Shown one piece after another: positions 27,485 through 37,229 of a stretch of DNA of 57,121 bases. The stretch is taken from positions 1 to 57,121 of the forward strand of contig SUXE01000007.1 in the NCBI GenBank assembly GCA_015061115.1, given 5' to 3'. The notes under the pieces are model-generated. The model did no database searches, was not told where the DNA came from, and saw only the letters and a program-made list of their open reading frames with translations. The first letter of the stretch is position 1. Each line of letters begins with the position of its first letter. Made by a program: the position numbers and the translations under genes. The DNA is from Bacteroidales bacterium (GTDB lineage Bacteria; Bacteroidota; Bacteroidia; Bacteroidales; Paludibacteraceae).

Positions 27485-30049
27485 ATGAAAGTTAAGACTA
27501 GCAACACAAATCAGTCTGCTTGGAGAGAACTTACTACTACAGCTAAGATTCCTGCAAAGCTTGAGAAGCTACAGACTTTGGCAAAGAACCTATGGTGGGT
27601 ATGGAACGAGGAGGCTACTGACCTTTTCGAGAAGATTGACCCAGCTACATGGGAGGCATCTGGCAAGAACCCAGTTCTTTTCCTTTCAAAAGTGAATATC
27701 AAGCGCCTTAACGAAGTAGCAAAGGACGCTGATTTCGCAAAAGAGATTGATTCAGTGTACAAGAACTTCAAGGCTTACATGGACAAGAAGAACCAGGCTA
27801 GCAAGCCATCGGTTGCTTACTTCTCTATGGAGTATGGTTTGACTGACATTCTAAAAATCTACTCTGGTGGTCTAGGAGTGTTGGCTGGAGACTACTTGAA
27901 GGAGGCTTCTGACTCAAACATCAACATGTGTGCAGTCGGATTCCTTTACAGATATGGATATTTCACTCAGTCTATCTCAATGGACGGAGATCAGATCGCT
28001 GTTTACGAGCCACAGAATTTCTCTACTCTTCCACTAGAGCAGGTTAAGGACAAGGACGGCAACCCAATCATTCTTGAGGTGCCTTACTACGACCGTACAA
28101 TCTACTCTAACATCTGGAAAGTGGCTGTAGGACGTGTTGATCTATATTTGCTAGATACAGACATCGAGCAGAATCCAGATTACGACCGTTCAATCACTCA
28201 CCAGCTATACGGTGGAGACTGGGAGAACCGTTTGAAACAGGAGTACTTGCTTGGTATTGGTGGTGTGTTGATGCTACAGAAACTTGGCATCAAGAAGGAC
28301 ATCTACCACTGCAACGAGGGTCACGCTGCACTTCTTAACCTTCAGCGTTTGGTTGATTACATTGAGAAGGAAGGTATGACATTCGAGCAGGCTAAGGAGG
28401 TTGTTCACGCATCTGCTCTTTACACTGTTCATACTCCAGTGCCAGCTGGTCACGATAAGTTCGATGAGAGCTTGTTCGGAAGATATATGTACAAGTTCGC
28501 TGAGCGTCTTGGCATCTCTTGGGATGACTTGATGGATCTAGGACGTGAGAACCCAGGTGACAAGGGAGAGAAATTCTCTATGTCAGTGTTCGCATGTAAC
28601 CTATGCCAGGAGTCAAACGGTGTGTCTTGGTTGCACGGTGAGGTATCAAAGAAGATGTTCGCTCCAATTTGGAAGGGTTACTTCCCAGAGGAGTTGCATG
28701 TAGGATACGTTACAAACGGTGTTCACATGCCAACATGGGCAGACCGCTCTTGGAAGGCTTTGTTTGAGTCTACATTCGGAGCTGATTATATCGCAAAACA
28801 GTCTAAGGAATCTACATGGGCACCAATCAATAAGGTTGACGATGCTAAGATCTGGGAGACTAAGTTGGCATTGAAGAACCGTTTGATCGATTTCATCAAG
28901 GTTCAGTATAAGGCTACATGGTTGAAGAATCAGGGAGATCCAACACAGGTGTTGGCAATCACTGAGAAGATCAATCCAAATGCGTTGACAATCGGATTCG
29001 GTCGTCGTTTCGCTACATATAAGCGTGCTCACTTGTTGTTCTCTGATTTGAAGCGTTTGTCTCAGATCGTAAACAACGACAAGGCTCCAGTTCAGTTCTT
29101 CTTCACTGGTAAGGCTCACCCAGCTGACGGTGGTGGTCAGGGCTTGATCAAGAGAATCATCGAGATCTCTCGTATGCCTGAGTTCCAGGGTAAGGTTATC
29201 TTCTTGGAGAACTATGATATGGCTCTTGCTAAGAAGCTTATCTCAGGTGTTGATATTTGGTTGAACACACCAACTCGTCCACTTGAGGCATCTGGTACAT
29301 CTGGTGAGAAGGCTTTGATGAACGGTACAATCAACTTCTCCGTTAAGGATGGTTGGTGGTATGAAGGCTACCGTGAGGGTGCAGGTTGGGCATTGACTGA
29401 GCACAGAACTTACGATTATCAGCCATACCAGGATCAGCTTGATGCTGCTACTATCTATAACCTGCTTGAGAAAGAGATTATCCCTAAGTACTACGCTACT
29501 AACTCAAAGGGTTACTCTCCTGAGTGGGTACAGACAATCAAGAACTCATTCATGCAGATCACTCCTAACTATACAATGAAGCGTCAGTTGGATGACTATG
29601 TAGATCGTTTCTACAACAAGCTACAGAAGGCATACGACGAGGTTTCTGCTAATGGTTACGCTAAGGCTAAGGAAATCGCTGCTTGGAAGGAGAAGATCGC
29701 TGCAGGTTGGGATAATATTTCAATCGAGCAGGCTGAGATTCCTGAGAAGTTGTTGACTAACCCTGAGGTTGGTGACAAGAACCAGTTTGAGGTTGTTCTT
29801 AACGTTAATGGTCTTGGTGACAATGGTATCGGTGTTGATATCGTTATCTCAAACAAGAATGAGAAGGGTCACGATAAGATCTACAAGGTAGTAGAGATGG
29901 AGATGTACAAGCAGGAGGGCACAAGATTGTTCTACAAGGCTAACATCGTTATCGAGGAGGCTGATACTTACAAGTACGCATTCCGTATGTTCCCTAAGAG
30001 CAGCTTGCTTGCTCACAAGATGGACTTCTGCTACACTCGTTGGTTCTAA
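27485..30049 (+). CDS. glgP: alpha-glucan (glycogen) phosphorylase, GT35
   Basis: 854 residues. It releases glucose-1-phosphate from alpha-1,4-glucans using pyridoxal phosphate. It belongs to the shorter, Thermotoga-type branch, with a DUF3417-like N-terminus (LEKLQTLAKNLWWVWNEEA). Core motifs: YFSMEYGLTDIL at about 115, NEGHAAL at about 279, GFGRRFATYKRAHLL at about 504, and EASGTSGEKALMNG at 601 onward, where Lys609 is the expected cofactor lysine. The C-terminal 100 residues form a beta-rich extension ending CYTRWF. The second gene of the glycogen operon, it ends at a perfect terminator. Its codons are visibly richer in AAC, TAC, GAC, ATC and AAG than those of neighbouring genes, which suggests high expression. 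Confidence 0.92.
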   Translation: MKVKTSNTNQSAWRELTTTAKIPAKLEKLQTLAKNLWWVWNEEATDLFEKIDPATWEASGKNPVLFLSKVNIKRLNEVAKDADFAKEIDSVYKNFKAYMDKKNQASKPSVAYFSMEYGLTDILKIYSGGLGVLAGDYLKEASDSNINMCAVGFLYRYGYFTQSISMDGDQIAVYEPQNFSTLPLEQVKDKDGNPIILEVPYYDRTIYSNIWKVAVGRVDLYLLDTDIEQNPDYDRSITHQLYGGDWENRLKQEYLLGIGGVLMLQKLGIKKDIYHCNEGHAALLNLQRLVDYIEKEGMTFEQAKEVVHASALYTVHTPVPAGHDKFDESLFGRYMYKFAERLGISWDDLMDLGRENPGDKGEKFSMSVFACNLCQESNGVSWLHGEVSKKMFAPIWKGYFPEELHVGYVTNGVHMPTWADRSWKALFESTFGADYIAKQSKESTWAPINKVDDAKIWETKLALKNRLIDFIKVQYKATWLKNQGDPTQVLAITEKINPNALTIGFGRRFATYKRAHLLFSDLKRLSQIVNNDKAPVQFFFTGKAHPADGGGQGLIKRIIEISRMPEFQGKVIFLENYDMALAKKLISGVDIWLNTPTRPLEASGTSGEKALMNGTINFSVKDGWWYEGYREGAGWALTEHRTYDYQPYQDQLDAATIYNLLEKEIIPKYYATNSKGYSPEWVQTIKNSFMQITPNYTMKRQLDDYVDRFYNKLQKAYDEVSANGYAKAKEIAAWKEKIAAGWDNISIEQAEIPEKLLTNPEVGDKNQFEVVLNVNGLGDNGIGVDIVISNKNEKGHDKIYKVVEMEMYKQEGTRLFYKANIVIEEADTYKYAFRMFPKSSLLAHKMDFCYTRWF

Positions 30050-30076
30050 TCGACGTCGTTACAGACAGTTATATAG

Positions 30077-30108
30077 AGAGGTTGGAGAAATCCAACCTCT
30101 TTTTTTTA
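30077..30108 (+). terminator. intrinsic terminator of the glycogen operon
   Basis: AGAGGTTGGA 30077-30086 pairs with TCCAACCTCT 30091-30100 around GAAA, followed by a run of eight or more T. A textbook intrinsic terminator. Confidence 0.95.
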
Positions 30109-30159
30109 TAAAGAAGATGATCTAAACTTGAGCTTATAAGTATTTTAACACTAAACTGA

Positions 30160-30385
30160 AACCTTCAATCACTAACCTCTAAACCTTCAATCACTAATCT
30201 CTAACCCTTCAATCACTAACCTCTAACCCTTCAATCACTAACCTCTAACCCTTCAATCACTAACCTCTAACCCTTCAATCACTAACCTCTAACCCTTCAA
30301 TCACTAACCTCTAAACCTTCAATCACTAACCTCTAACCCTTCAATCACTAACCTCTAACCCTTCAATCTCTAACCTCTAACCCTT
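30160..30385. repeat. 22-base minisatellite, about 10 copies
   Basis: Tandem repeat of a 22-base unit close to ACCCTTCAATCACTAACCTC plus TA, about ten copies with a few point variants. It lies between the glycogen terminator and the promoter of the macroglobulin gene and ends within ten bases of that promoter's -33 element. It carries no open frame of note. Confidence 0.9.
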
Positions 30386-30390
30386 TAATT

Positions 30391-30422
30391 TTTGTATATC
30401 ATTTTATTTATAATTAACTTTG
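30391..30422 (+). promoter_or_regulatory. consensus promoter of the macroglobulin gene
   Basis: TTTG at 30391-30394, 20 bases, then TAACTTTG at 30415-30422: a close match to the Bacteroidota TTTG/TAnnTTTG promoter. The predicted leader is about 50 bases. Confidence 0.75.
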
Positions 30423-30479
30423 TTACTATTGTGTTGTTGACTATCCTGTGATGCCATTGTTATAAATAATTGAACGAAA

Positions 30480-33400
30480 ATGAAGAAGCTTTTATTATCT
30501 CTTATTATAATTTTCAACTCTGTCATATCTGCCTTATCGATGAACTATGATAAGGAGTGGAAACGTGTAGATGATTTGATGGATAGAGTTAAGTTGAAAG
30601 ATGCTCAAACACTTGTGGAAAAAATAAAAAATGTTGCGGAAAAGGAGGGTGATAATCGCCAGCTTCTGTATGCGGAAATATATTCGTATGCTATCGATAT
30701 GGGATGTGAATATTCATTGAAAAATAGAACATATATACATAGACCTAATAATTTCAATTCAAAAGAAGGTCCTCAAATTATTGAATCTCATTATGATAAA
30801 TCAATAAAATTATTAGATAGATTTGGTGAAAGTGCTGAAAAATATCTCTGCCAATTTTTTATCGCATCTTTGGTAGAACATTATATTGGTTTGAATCGCA
30901 ATTCAAGTAGTAGTTCAAGAGATATTGCAGACCTTTCTCTTGGAGAAATGGGTAGACCGGAGCAAACGAAACTTTTAGACAATTTGTATTCGACTCTGGT
31001 TAATTCGTTGGATAAATTAGACATGTACAAAGCAAAGGATTATTCAGATTTTTTTTCTATGACTGAAGAAGATAGTACACTTGCTGATGTAGTTGTCTTG
31101 AATATCCTCAATTCGCACAATGGAGGTCCTTACTCTGATTATGTGACTATAGATAAACTTGAAAATCCGGATGGAAGGTCTACCGTCGACTTATTTCTTA
31201 CAAGTATGATTCTACTGCAAAAGAAGAAAGGCAATACAGATGTGATGACTAAATATGAGTTGATGAGAATCAATGAATTCCGCAAACATTGTAATTTGCG
31301 TAAAAAAAAGGATGTTGTGCTTCGTATTTTGGATTCTTTTATCGCAATGTATCCGAATGCTGTTGAAACAATAAAAGTTGAGGCTATACGCGCAGATCTG
31401 CTTCTCAAAAAATATGATGAGAATTCAAATAAACCAGACGCGGAAAGTTTGGAAGAACTTGAATCTCGTCTTTTGCGTTATAAGGATAAATTTAAGGATG
31501 AACAATTGTTAGAACCTATTAATGAGGTTTTGGATAGACTTCACCGTCATATTTTGAATTGTACACTTAAGAATGTATATCATTCAAGTGAACCGATCAG
31601 GATTCGTGTGTCTAATGCAAATGTGAAAAAGGTTGTTGTGACTGTCAAGAAATCTTCATACACATCTAAGGAATATCAAATATCTCAGAGACTTGAGAAT
31701 GGAGAATATTATTTTTTGAGTGACAGTTCAAAGCGGTTGACAAATGTCATCCCATACGATATCGAAGTGCCTCTGAAACAGGATACGTTTTCTCTTTCGA
31801 AAAGTCTATATCAATATCTGATTAATGATACTTTGTCTATTGGAAATTTGGACTACGGTGCTTATCTTCTGAAAATCAAAGATGTAGATAATCCTTTGAA
31901 AGAAGACAGTATGACATTTGTTGTTTCTGATATTGCTGTGGTTACTGGCATATATGATTATAATTATACTTATACAACTAAATATAAAAGGGATAGTGTC
32001 AGTGTATATACAGTGGATTATTTGTCAGGAAAACCGATTGGTGATATTCTTTTGTATTATGATGGATCTCCCGTCAGCTCGGAAAAAACATCTTCTGATG
32101 GAAAGGTTTATATCAATCGCTCTGAAATTATAAGAGAAGTTGAACATAAATATGAAAATCGTAATGGGAACAAATGGATGTCTGATATAGCGGTATATCC
32201 TGTAAAAGGAGATGATGGATACGGACAACAGGTAAAGTTCAGAACTTCTTATTCACGTTCTGCTATAGAAGGTTATGTGGTTAGCGTTATGACTGACCGT
32301 GCTGTTTATCGTCCGGGGCAAACTGTTAAGTTCTGGGGATTCTGTTCATACGCAGATAAAGAAAAAGATTGTCTTGTTAAAAACAGAACAATTCATGTTT
32401 CTGTGTCAAATGAAGGAGATGAAATTAAAACTTTTAATCTAAAAACCAATGATTTTGGAAAATTCTATGGAAAATTTAAGATAGACGAAAGTGATGATGC
32501 TATCGGTGATTATAAAATTTCTTGTGAAGCTACAAAATATGCTTCTACTTCATTCATTGTAGAGGATTATAAACTTCCTCAATTTGAAGTTGAATTTGAT
32601 AAAGCTAACGATAGATACCAGATAAAAGATAGTGTTACAATATCTGGTAAAGTACGTTATTATTCCGGTGAGCCAGTCCTTGGTGCCAAGGTCGATCTTA
32701 GTATTGAAAGTGAAGACTATGAGTTGACAACTGATTCACTTGGCAATTTCTCTGCGATTTTTGTGGTTGATGAAGAAGATTTGAAAAGAGAACGACTCAC
32801 TCTTGATTTAGAGGCTGAAGTGACGTCTCCTTCAGGAGAAGTCGTTGAAGTTGAAAAAGAGATTACTTTGTATCGTGACAACCTCTCGATTTCGTGTTAT
32901 CCCTCACAACTTAATTTGTCAAAAAATGCGGAATGGAATGTGTACAGTTCTGGTTATGGAGTAATGAATAAAGATTCCTTGTCGGCTGAAATCATATTTG
33001 TTTCAAAAAGAGATGGTAAAGAGGTCGAAAGACAAACAAAATTGTTGAATGGCACAGCAAAATTTGATTTGTCGGAACTGCCGTTAGGAGATTATAAAGT
33101 TATCTTTATAGATTCAAAAAGTGGAGACACTTTGAAAAAGGATAATGTTGTAGTATATGATAGCCGAAGCAATGTAAATCCTGTGGAATCTTCTTTCTGG
33201 GTATCTAATAACTATAACAGTTACATTTCTGAAAATGAGACATTTGAATGTTCCATTGCTTCCAACGATAGCGATGCCTACGTGCTTTATCTGTTTGCGG
33301 ATAATGATGGAAATATTCTGACGGAGGAGTGGATCAACCTTAAGAATGAATTGAGGACATTTAAGTTTTCATACGATGATCTATTCACAAAAGATAGGGA

Positions 33401-36400
33401 CAAAGCATATGTGGTCACTTTCTTTGTCTATAAAAATGGCAAGTATACATCTAAACGTTTTTGTTTGCATAAGACTCCTGAATACAAATGTTTGAACGCA
33501 AATATCAAAAGATTAAGAGATAAAATTCAGGCAGGCTCACGCCAAAAATGGACAATTGAAATTGAGGGTTCAAAACTCCCTATGTCGCTTGCCGCCACTA
33601 TGTATGATGCCGCATTAGATGTTTACAAGACTCATACGTGGGCCCCAAATATAGCAAGATATTCCACAAGTTTCTATAATCCATACGATTATTACAAGTC
33701 ATTTAACACTATAGATAACCATACTTATTATAAAGCGTGGCTATATCCATATCAGAGAATTGAAGAAACGGGATATTCATTGCCTGTCTGGTTTATCAAT
33801 AAGTCGATTCCAAGTCACACTAAATCGATTTATACTTCGGCTGATTTCAAAGAAGGAAAAGTGATTTATGGATATGTGAAAGACGCTTTAGGTAATGTGG
33901 TAGCTTATTCAAATGTTAGAGTTGATAATTCGTTTGTGTCTGTGCGTGCCGATCGCAATGGATACTATGAAATCTATATTCCGTCGAAGGGGTGTGATTT
34001 GGTATTCTCTGAATGGAGTGTATTAAATCCAAAAAAAATCTTTGTGGATAAGTCACAAAGGTTGGATGTCGTATTGGATTATCCTGAAGACGAACTTATT
34101 GTGAATGGCTATGGAGTACAAAAGAAAAGTGATGTCACTGGTTCTGTTAGTAGTTTATCAGAGAGCGGTTTGAGTCAGTGGAACTCTAATCCGAATAAGC
34201 ATATTAACGTACAGGAGTCTGATGTTAAAGGATTAAAACGTACAGGTAAATGTATCCGGTCAAAATTTTCTGAAACAGCATTCTTCTTTCCTGATATCAG
34301 GACACGAAATGGAAAAGCGACAATTGATTTTGATGCTCCGGAAAGTGTGACTCGTTGGAATATCAAGATTATCTCCCTGACACAAAAGTTAGATTTGGGA
34401 AATGATGAATTTATGGTGAGGACAGCGATGCCGTTTACTGTACGTCCGTTGATTCCACGTGTGTTCCGTAGTGGTGATACATGTGTTGTGGCCGCTTCGA
34501 TAACAAGCAATGAAGGCAAAACTATTCGTGGCAAGGCAAAATTCTTGTTTGAGGACAACAAGACAAATAAAGTGTTGGTAGAAAAGGCGGTTGATTTTGC
34601 TGTGTCTGCAAATAAAATTCAGACGGTCGAGTGTCAGTTTGTGGTGCCTGACGACGTTGAGAGTGTCAGATTGACGGTGACTGCAGATGGACCTAAATAT
34701 AGTGATGGAGAGTTGCATTTGGTGCCGGTGGTTAAAAACAAGAGTAAGGTGATTAAGGCAAACAGTTCCCTTGTCCGTAAAGGTGAAACCAAGGAGTTGT
34801 CTGTCGACGCGGATGAGACCAACAATGTCGATCTGACATTTGAATATGTGCCAAATTCTGTTTGGCAGGCAATTTTAGCGATGCCTTCAGTCAAGATGCC
34901 TCTTTCTCCAAATGCAATGAGTTACACTATGGCATTGTATGTCAATTCAATAGTTTCTTATATCGCCAGCAATAATCCGTCGATACGGAAGATACTAAAA
35001 AAATGGAAATCAGATCCGTCAGTAATGGAATCCCCACTATTGAAGGATGATGAATTGAAATCGGTATCTATTGAAGCGTCTCCTTGGAAATTGGAGGCTC
35101 TTGATGAGACGGAGCAAAGAGCGAAAGTTGTGGACTTAATGGATGATGCCAACACAGATAGCTTGATCAATGATTGTCTAGATAAGTTGAAAAAATTTCA
35201 AAAGAATTATGATGGAGGATTCTCTTGGTTTATGGAGGGTGAAAAGTCGAGTGAATACGTGACTGTATGTGTGGTGCGTTATTTGACAAAATTGCATCAA
35301 CAAAATCTGCTGACTGCCGATGGTGAACAAATGTTGAAGAAAGCTTTGCCGAGTGTAGACAATTATCTATTGAAGAATTTTAATAGATGTAAGGATAGAC
35401 GTGGAAGCCTTAAAGCCACAAACTTTGAGTTGATGATGATGTTCTCCCGTTTGATTACTCAAGATATTGTTCCTGTTTCCAAAGATCTGAAACAAACATT
35501 CGATTTCGTCATAAAAAATACAGAAGAGCATTGGCATGATTTGACATTGTTTGGAAAGGCTTGTTTTGTACGTATTCTTGTGGTTCTCCATAAGGATAGT
35601 TTGGCAAAAGAGATTGTTGAGGCAATGAGACAGACCTACACTCAGTCGGAATCCATGGGTATCTATTGGAAAGAAATTCATGATTATTTTAGTTGGTACA
35701 ATAATTCAATAGCGGTTCATTCGGAAGCTGTCCGTGCGTTTATTGAGTCTGGTATGGCGACAGAAGAAGAAATTGCAGAGATGCTGTTGTGGCTTTTGAA
35801 AAAGAGGGAGACGACGGTATGGCGATCTCCTGTCGCAACTGTTGATGTCATTGATTTGCTTGTCTGCACGTCATCCTTAAATACTGCAGGAGGAAAAATC
35901 ACTCTTCCTGATGGAAGGACAATAGAGACGGAAGAAGACTGTGCATTCGTAAAACGTTCGCTTTCAAGCAAAGATTTGAAAAATGCCATTAAAGTAGAAG
36001 GACCAGAGGATTGCATAGGTTTTGCAAGTATTTATGCCTCGTATGATGCAGATAACAGTAAGATCACACCAGCGTCTAATCAAATTTCAATAAAAAAGAA
36101 AACTTATCGTCACGAGAAACGTAAAGGAGATGATGGATCGACGGAGGATATGTTGACGGAAGTGAAGGATGGTGATGTGGTCAATGTGGGTGATAAACTG
36201 GAAGTTATCTTGACTGTAGAAAATGAACAGGATCTGGATTTTGTCATGGTGAAAGATGAAAGACCTGCCTGTCTTGAACCACAAAAAGAGATCTCCGGAT
36301 ATAAGTGGAGAAACGGATGCTCTTTTTATCAGATTATAACTGATACTGATATAAGATTCTTCTTTGACAGGTTGTACAAAGGCAATTATAATTTGTCTTA

Positions 36401-36524
36401 CACTTTATTTGTTCAAGCTAAGGGAGTCTACGCTTCTGGTATCTCCACCGCTGAGTGTATGTATTCTCCTTCATTCAGATGCAATAGCGACTGTGGTGTG
36501 AAAATCAGATCGGAAAGAAAATAG
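30480..36524 (+). CDS. alpha-2-macroglobulin family protein with embedded SusC/RagA signature
   Basis: 2014 residues, exported (signal peptide LLLSLIIIFNSVISALS). The first 480 residues are mainly helical with no recognised domain. The MG2 domain carries AVYRPGQTVKFWGF at about 608. Further macroglobulin-like beta domains follow. At about 1125-1200 there is a CarboxypepD-reg/CNA-B-like beta module (VIYGYVKDALGNVVAYSNVRV), directly followed at about 1208 by NGYGVQKKSDVTGSVSSL, the signature of SusC/RagA receptors. The A2M domain (FFFPDIRTRNGKATIDFDAP) begins at about 1265, and an alpha-alpha toroid with GGFSWFMEG lies at about 1578. No CxEQ thioester motif was found, so covalent trapping is unlikely. 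Bacterial macroglobulins are periplasmic protease traps thought to protect the envelope. The gene is monocistronic, with a good promoter. Confidence 0.88.
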   Translation: MKKLLLSLIIIFNSVISALSMNYDKEWKRVDDLMDRVKLKDAQTLVEKIKNVAEKEGDNRQLLYAEIYSYAIDMGCEYSLKNRTYIHRPNNFNSKEGPQIIESHYDKSIKLLDRFGESAEKYLCQFFIASLVEHYIGLNRNSSSSSRDIADLSLGEMGRPEQTKLLDNLYSTLVNSLDKLDMYKAKDYSDFFSMTEEDSTLADVVVLNILNSHNGGPYSDYVTIDKLENPDGRSTVDLFLTSMILLQKKKGNTDVMTKYELMRINEFRKHCNLRKKKDVVLRILDSFIAMYPNAVETIKVEAIRADLLLKKYDENSNKPDAESLEELESRLLRYKDKFKDEQLLEPINEVLDRLHRHILNCTLKNVYHSSEPIRIRVSNANVKKVVVTVKKSSYTSKEYQISQRLENGEYYFLSDSSKRLTNVIPYDIEVPLKQDTFSLSKSLYQYLINDTLSIGNLDYGAYLLKIKDVDNPLKEDSMTFVVSDIAVVTGIYDYNYTYTTKYKRDSVSVYTVDYLSGKPIGDILLYYDGSPVSSEKTSSDGKVYINRSEIIREVEHKYENRNGNKWMSDIAVYPVKGDDGYGQQVKFRTSYSRSAIEGYVVSVMTDRAVYRPGQTVKFWGFCSYADKEKDCLVKNRTIHVSVSNEGDEIKTFNLKTNDFGKFYGKFKIDESDDAIGDYKISCEATKYASTSFIVEDYKLPQFEVEFDKANDRYQIKDSVTISGKVRYYSGEPVLGAKVDLSIESEDYELTTDSLGNFSAIFVVDEEDLKRERLTLDLEAEVTSPSGEVVEVEKEITLYRDNLSISCYPSQLNLSKNAEWNVYSSGYGVMNKDSLSAEIIFVSKRDGKEVERQTKLLNGTAKFDLSELPLGDYKVIFIDSKSGDTLKKDNVVVYDSRSNVNPVESSFWVSNNYNSYISENETFECSIASNDSDAYVLYLFADNDGNILTEEWINLKNELRTFKFSYDDLFTKDRDKAYVVTFFVYKNGKYTSKRFCLHKTPEYKCLNANIKRLRDKIQAGSRQKWTIEIEGSKLPMSLAATMYDAALDVYKTHTWAPNIARYSTSFYNPYDYYKSFNTIDNHTYYKAWLYPYQRIEETGYSLPVWFINKSIPSHTKSIYTSADFKEGKVIYGYVKDALGNVVAYSNVRVDNSFVSVRADRNGYYEIYIPSKGCDLVFSEWSVLNPKKIFVDKSQRLDVVLDYPEDELIVNGYGVQKKSDVTGSVSSLSESGLSQWNSNPNKHINVQESDVKGLKRTGKCIRSKFSETAFFFPDIRTRNGKATIDFDAPESVTRWNIKIISLTQKLDLGNDEFMVRTAMPFTVRPLIPRVFRSGDTCVVAASITSNEGKTIRGKAKFLFEDNKTNKVLVEKAVDFAVSANKIQTVECQFVVPDDVESVRLTVTADGPKYSDGELHLVPVVKNKSKVIKANSSLVRKGETKELSVDADETNNVDLTFEYVPNSVWQAILAMPSVKMPLSPNAMSYTMALYVNSIVSYIASNNPSIRKILKKWKSDPSVMESPLLKDDELKSVSIEASPWKLEALDETEQRAKVVDLMDDANTDSLINDCLDKLKKFQKNYDGGFSWFMEGEKSSEYVTVCVVRYLTKLHQQNLLTADGEQMLKKALPSVDNYLLKNFNRCKDRRGSLKATNFELMMMFSRLITQDIVPVSKDLKQTFDFVIKNTEEHWHDLTLFGKACFVRILVVLHKDSLAKEIVEAMRQTYTQSESMGIYWKEIHDYFSWYNNSIAVHSEAVRAFIESGMATEEEIAEMLLWLLKKRETTVWRSPVATVDVIDLLVCTSSLNTAGGKITLPDGRTIETEEDCAFVKRSLSSKDLKNAIKVEGPEDCIGFASIYASYDADNSKITPASNQISIKKKTYRHEKRKGDDGSTEDMLTEVKDGDVVNVGDKLEVILTVENEQDLDFVMVKDERPACLEPQKEISGYKWRNGCSFYQIITDTDIRFFFDRLYKGNYNLSYTLFVQAKGVYASGISTAECMYSPSFRCNSDCGVKIRSERK

Positions 36525-36549
36525 CGAGATCTTGAATATCAACTGAGTA

Positions 36550-36579
36550 TTGAACATTTAGATAATTTAATTACCTTTG
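36550..36579 (+). promoter_or_regulatory. promoter TTG-N19-TACCTTTG
   Basis: TTG 36550-36552 and TACCTTTG 36572-36579, just before the FNT-like gene. It overlaps the earlier in-frame TTG codon at 36577, so translation should begin at ATG 36598. Confidence 0.7.
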
Positions 36580-36597
36580 CAAAAATTTTTTAACACT

Positions 36598-37197
36598 ATG
36601 CAAAAGATCATAAAAAGCTCTATTCTAGCTGGTATTTTTATCGCAGTCGCAGGTTATATCTATCTGACAGTAAGTGGTATTGTAGGTGCGTGTATGTTCG
36701 CATTCGGTCTCCTTGGTGTGTGCTATATCGGATTGCATCTATACACTGGTAAGGCAGGTTCCGTCTCACTCAACAAGTCTGATGACATCTATTATCCTGT
36801 CCTTGGATGGATTTTGTTGTTTAATGTTGTCGGCACTACAATTGTCGCTTTGATGTTGTCTGTTGTTGCCGGTGATGGAGTCATTTCCAATCTGCAGTCT
36901 ATAATAAACAACAGATTGAATGCCACTGCTTTGGAAGCGATAATAAAAGCAATTTTCTGTGGATTCATCATGGAGATGGCTGTGTTCATGTATAAGAAGA
37001 ACACTCCTCTAGGTATTTTGTTCGGTGTGCCTCTATTCATTTTGTGTGGATTCTACCATAGTATCGCAGACAGTTTTTATTATGCTTTGTATCTGTTCCA
37101 TGGTGGAAAATTTGAAACAGCATTGCTTGTCACATACCTGTTAAGCATTTTCGGTAATCTGCTAGGATGCAATGTCAGAAGAATCTTTGTGAAATGA
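36598..37197 (+). CDS. compact formate/nitrite transporter (FNT)-like membrane protein
   Basis: 199 residues with about six hydrophobic segments. Landmarks of the FNT channel family appear in order: the N-terminal AGIFIAVAGYIYLTV, GLHLYTGKAG (compare LFTGN in FNTs), CGFIMEMAVFMYKKNTPLGILFG, GFYHSIADSFYYAL (compare EHSVANMFF, with the central His) and IFGNLLGCNVRR (compare LGNxxGG). FNTs are pentameric channels for formate, nitrite, hydrosulfide or lactate and are usually 260-290 residues long, so this is a short, divergent member. The substrate is unknown. A longer frame from TTG 36577 was rejected because it starts inside the promoter. The FISUMP gene follows after 32 bases and may be co-transcribed. 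Confidence 0.65.
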   Translation: MQKIIKSSILAGIFIAVAGYIYLTVSGIVGACMFAFGLLGVCYIGLHLYTGKAGSVSLNKSDDIYYPVLGWILLFNVVGTTIVALMLSVVAGDGVISNLQSIINNRLNATALEAIIKAIFCGFIMEMAVFMYKKNTPLGILFGVPLFILCGFYHSIADSFYYALYLFHGGKFETALLVTYLLSIFGNLLGCNVRRIFVK

Positions 37198-37229
37198 TGA
37201 TCACAATTCCATTTTGATTTTGAAAAGGA

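Noticed and set aside
30160-30385. CRISPR-like array
   Set aside because: Pure head-to-tail 22-base minisatellite without spacers.
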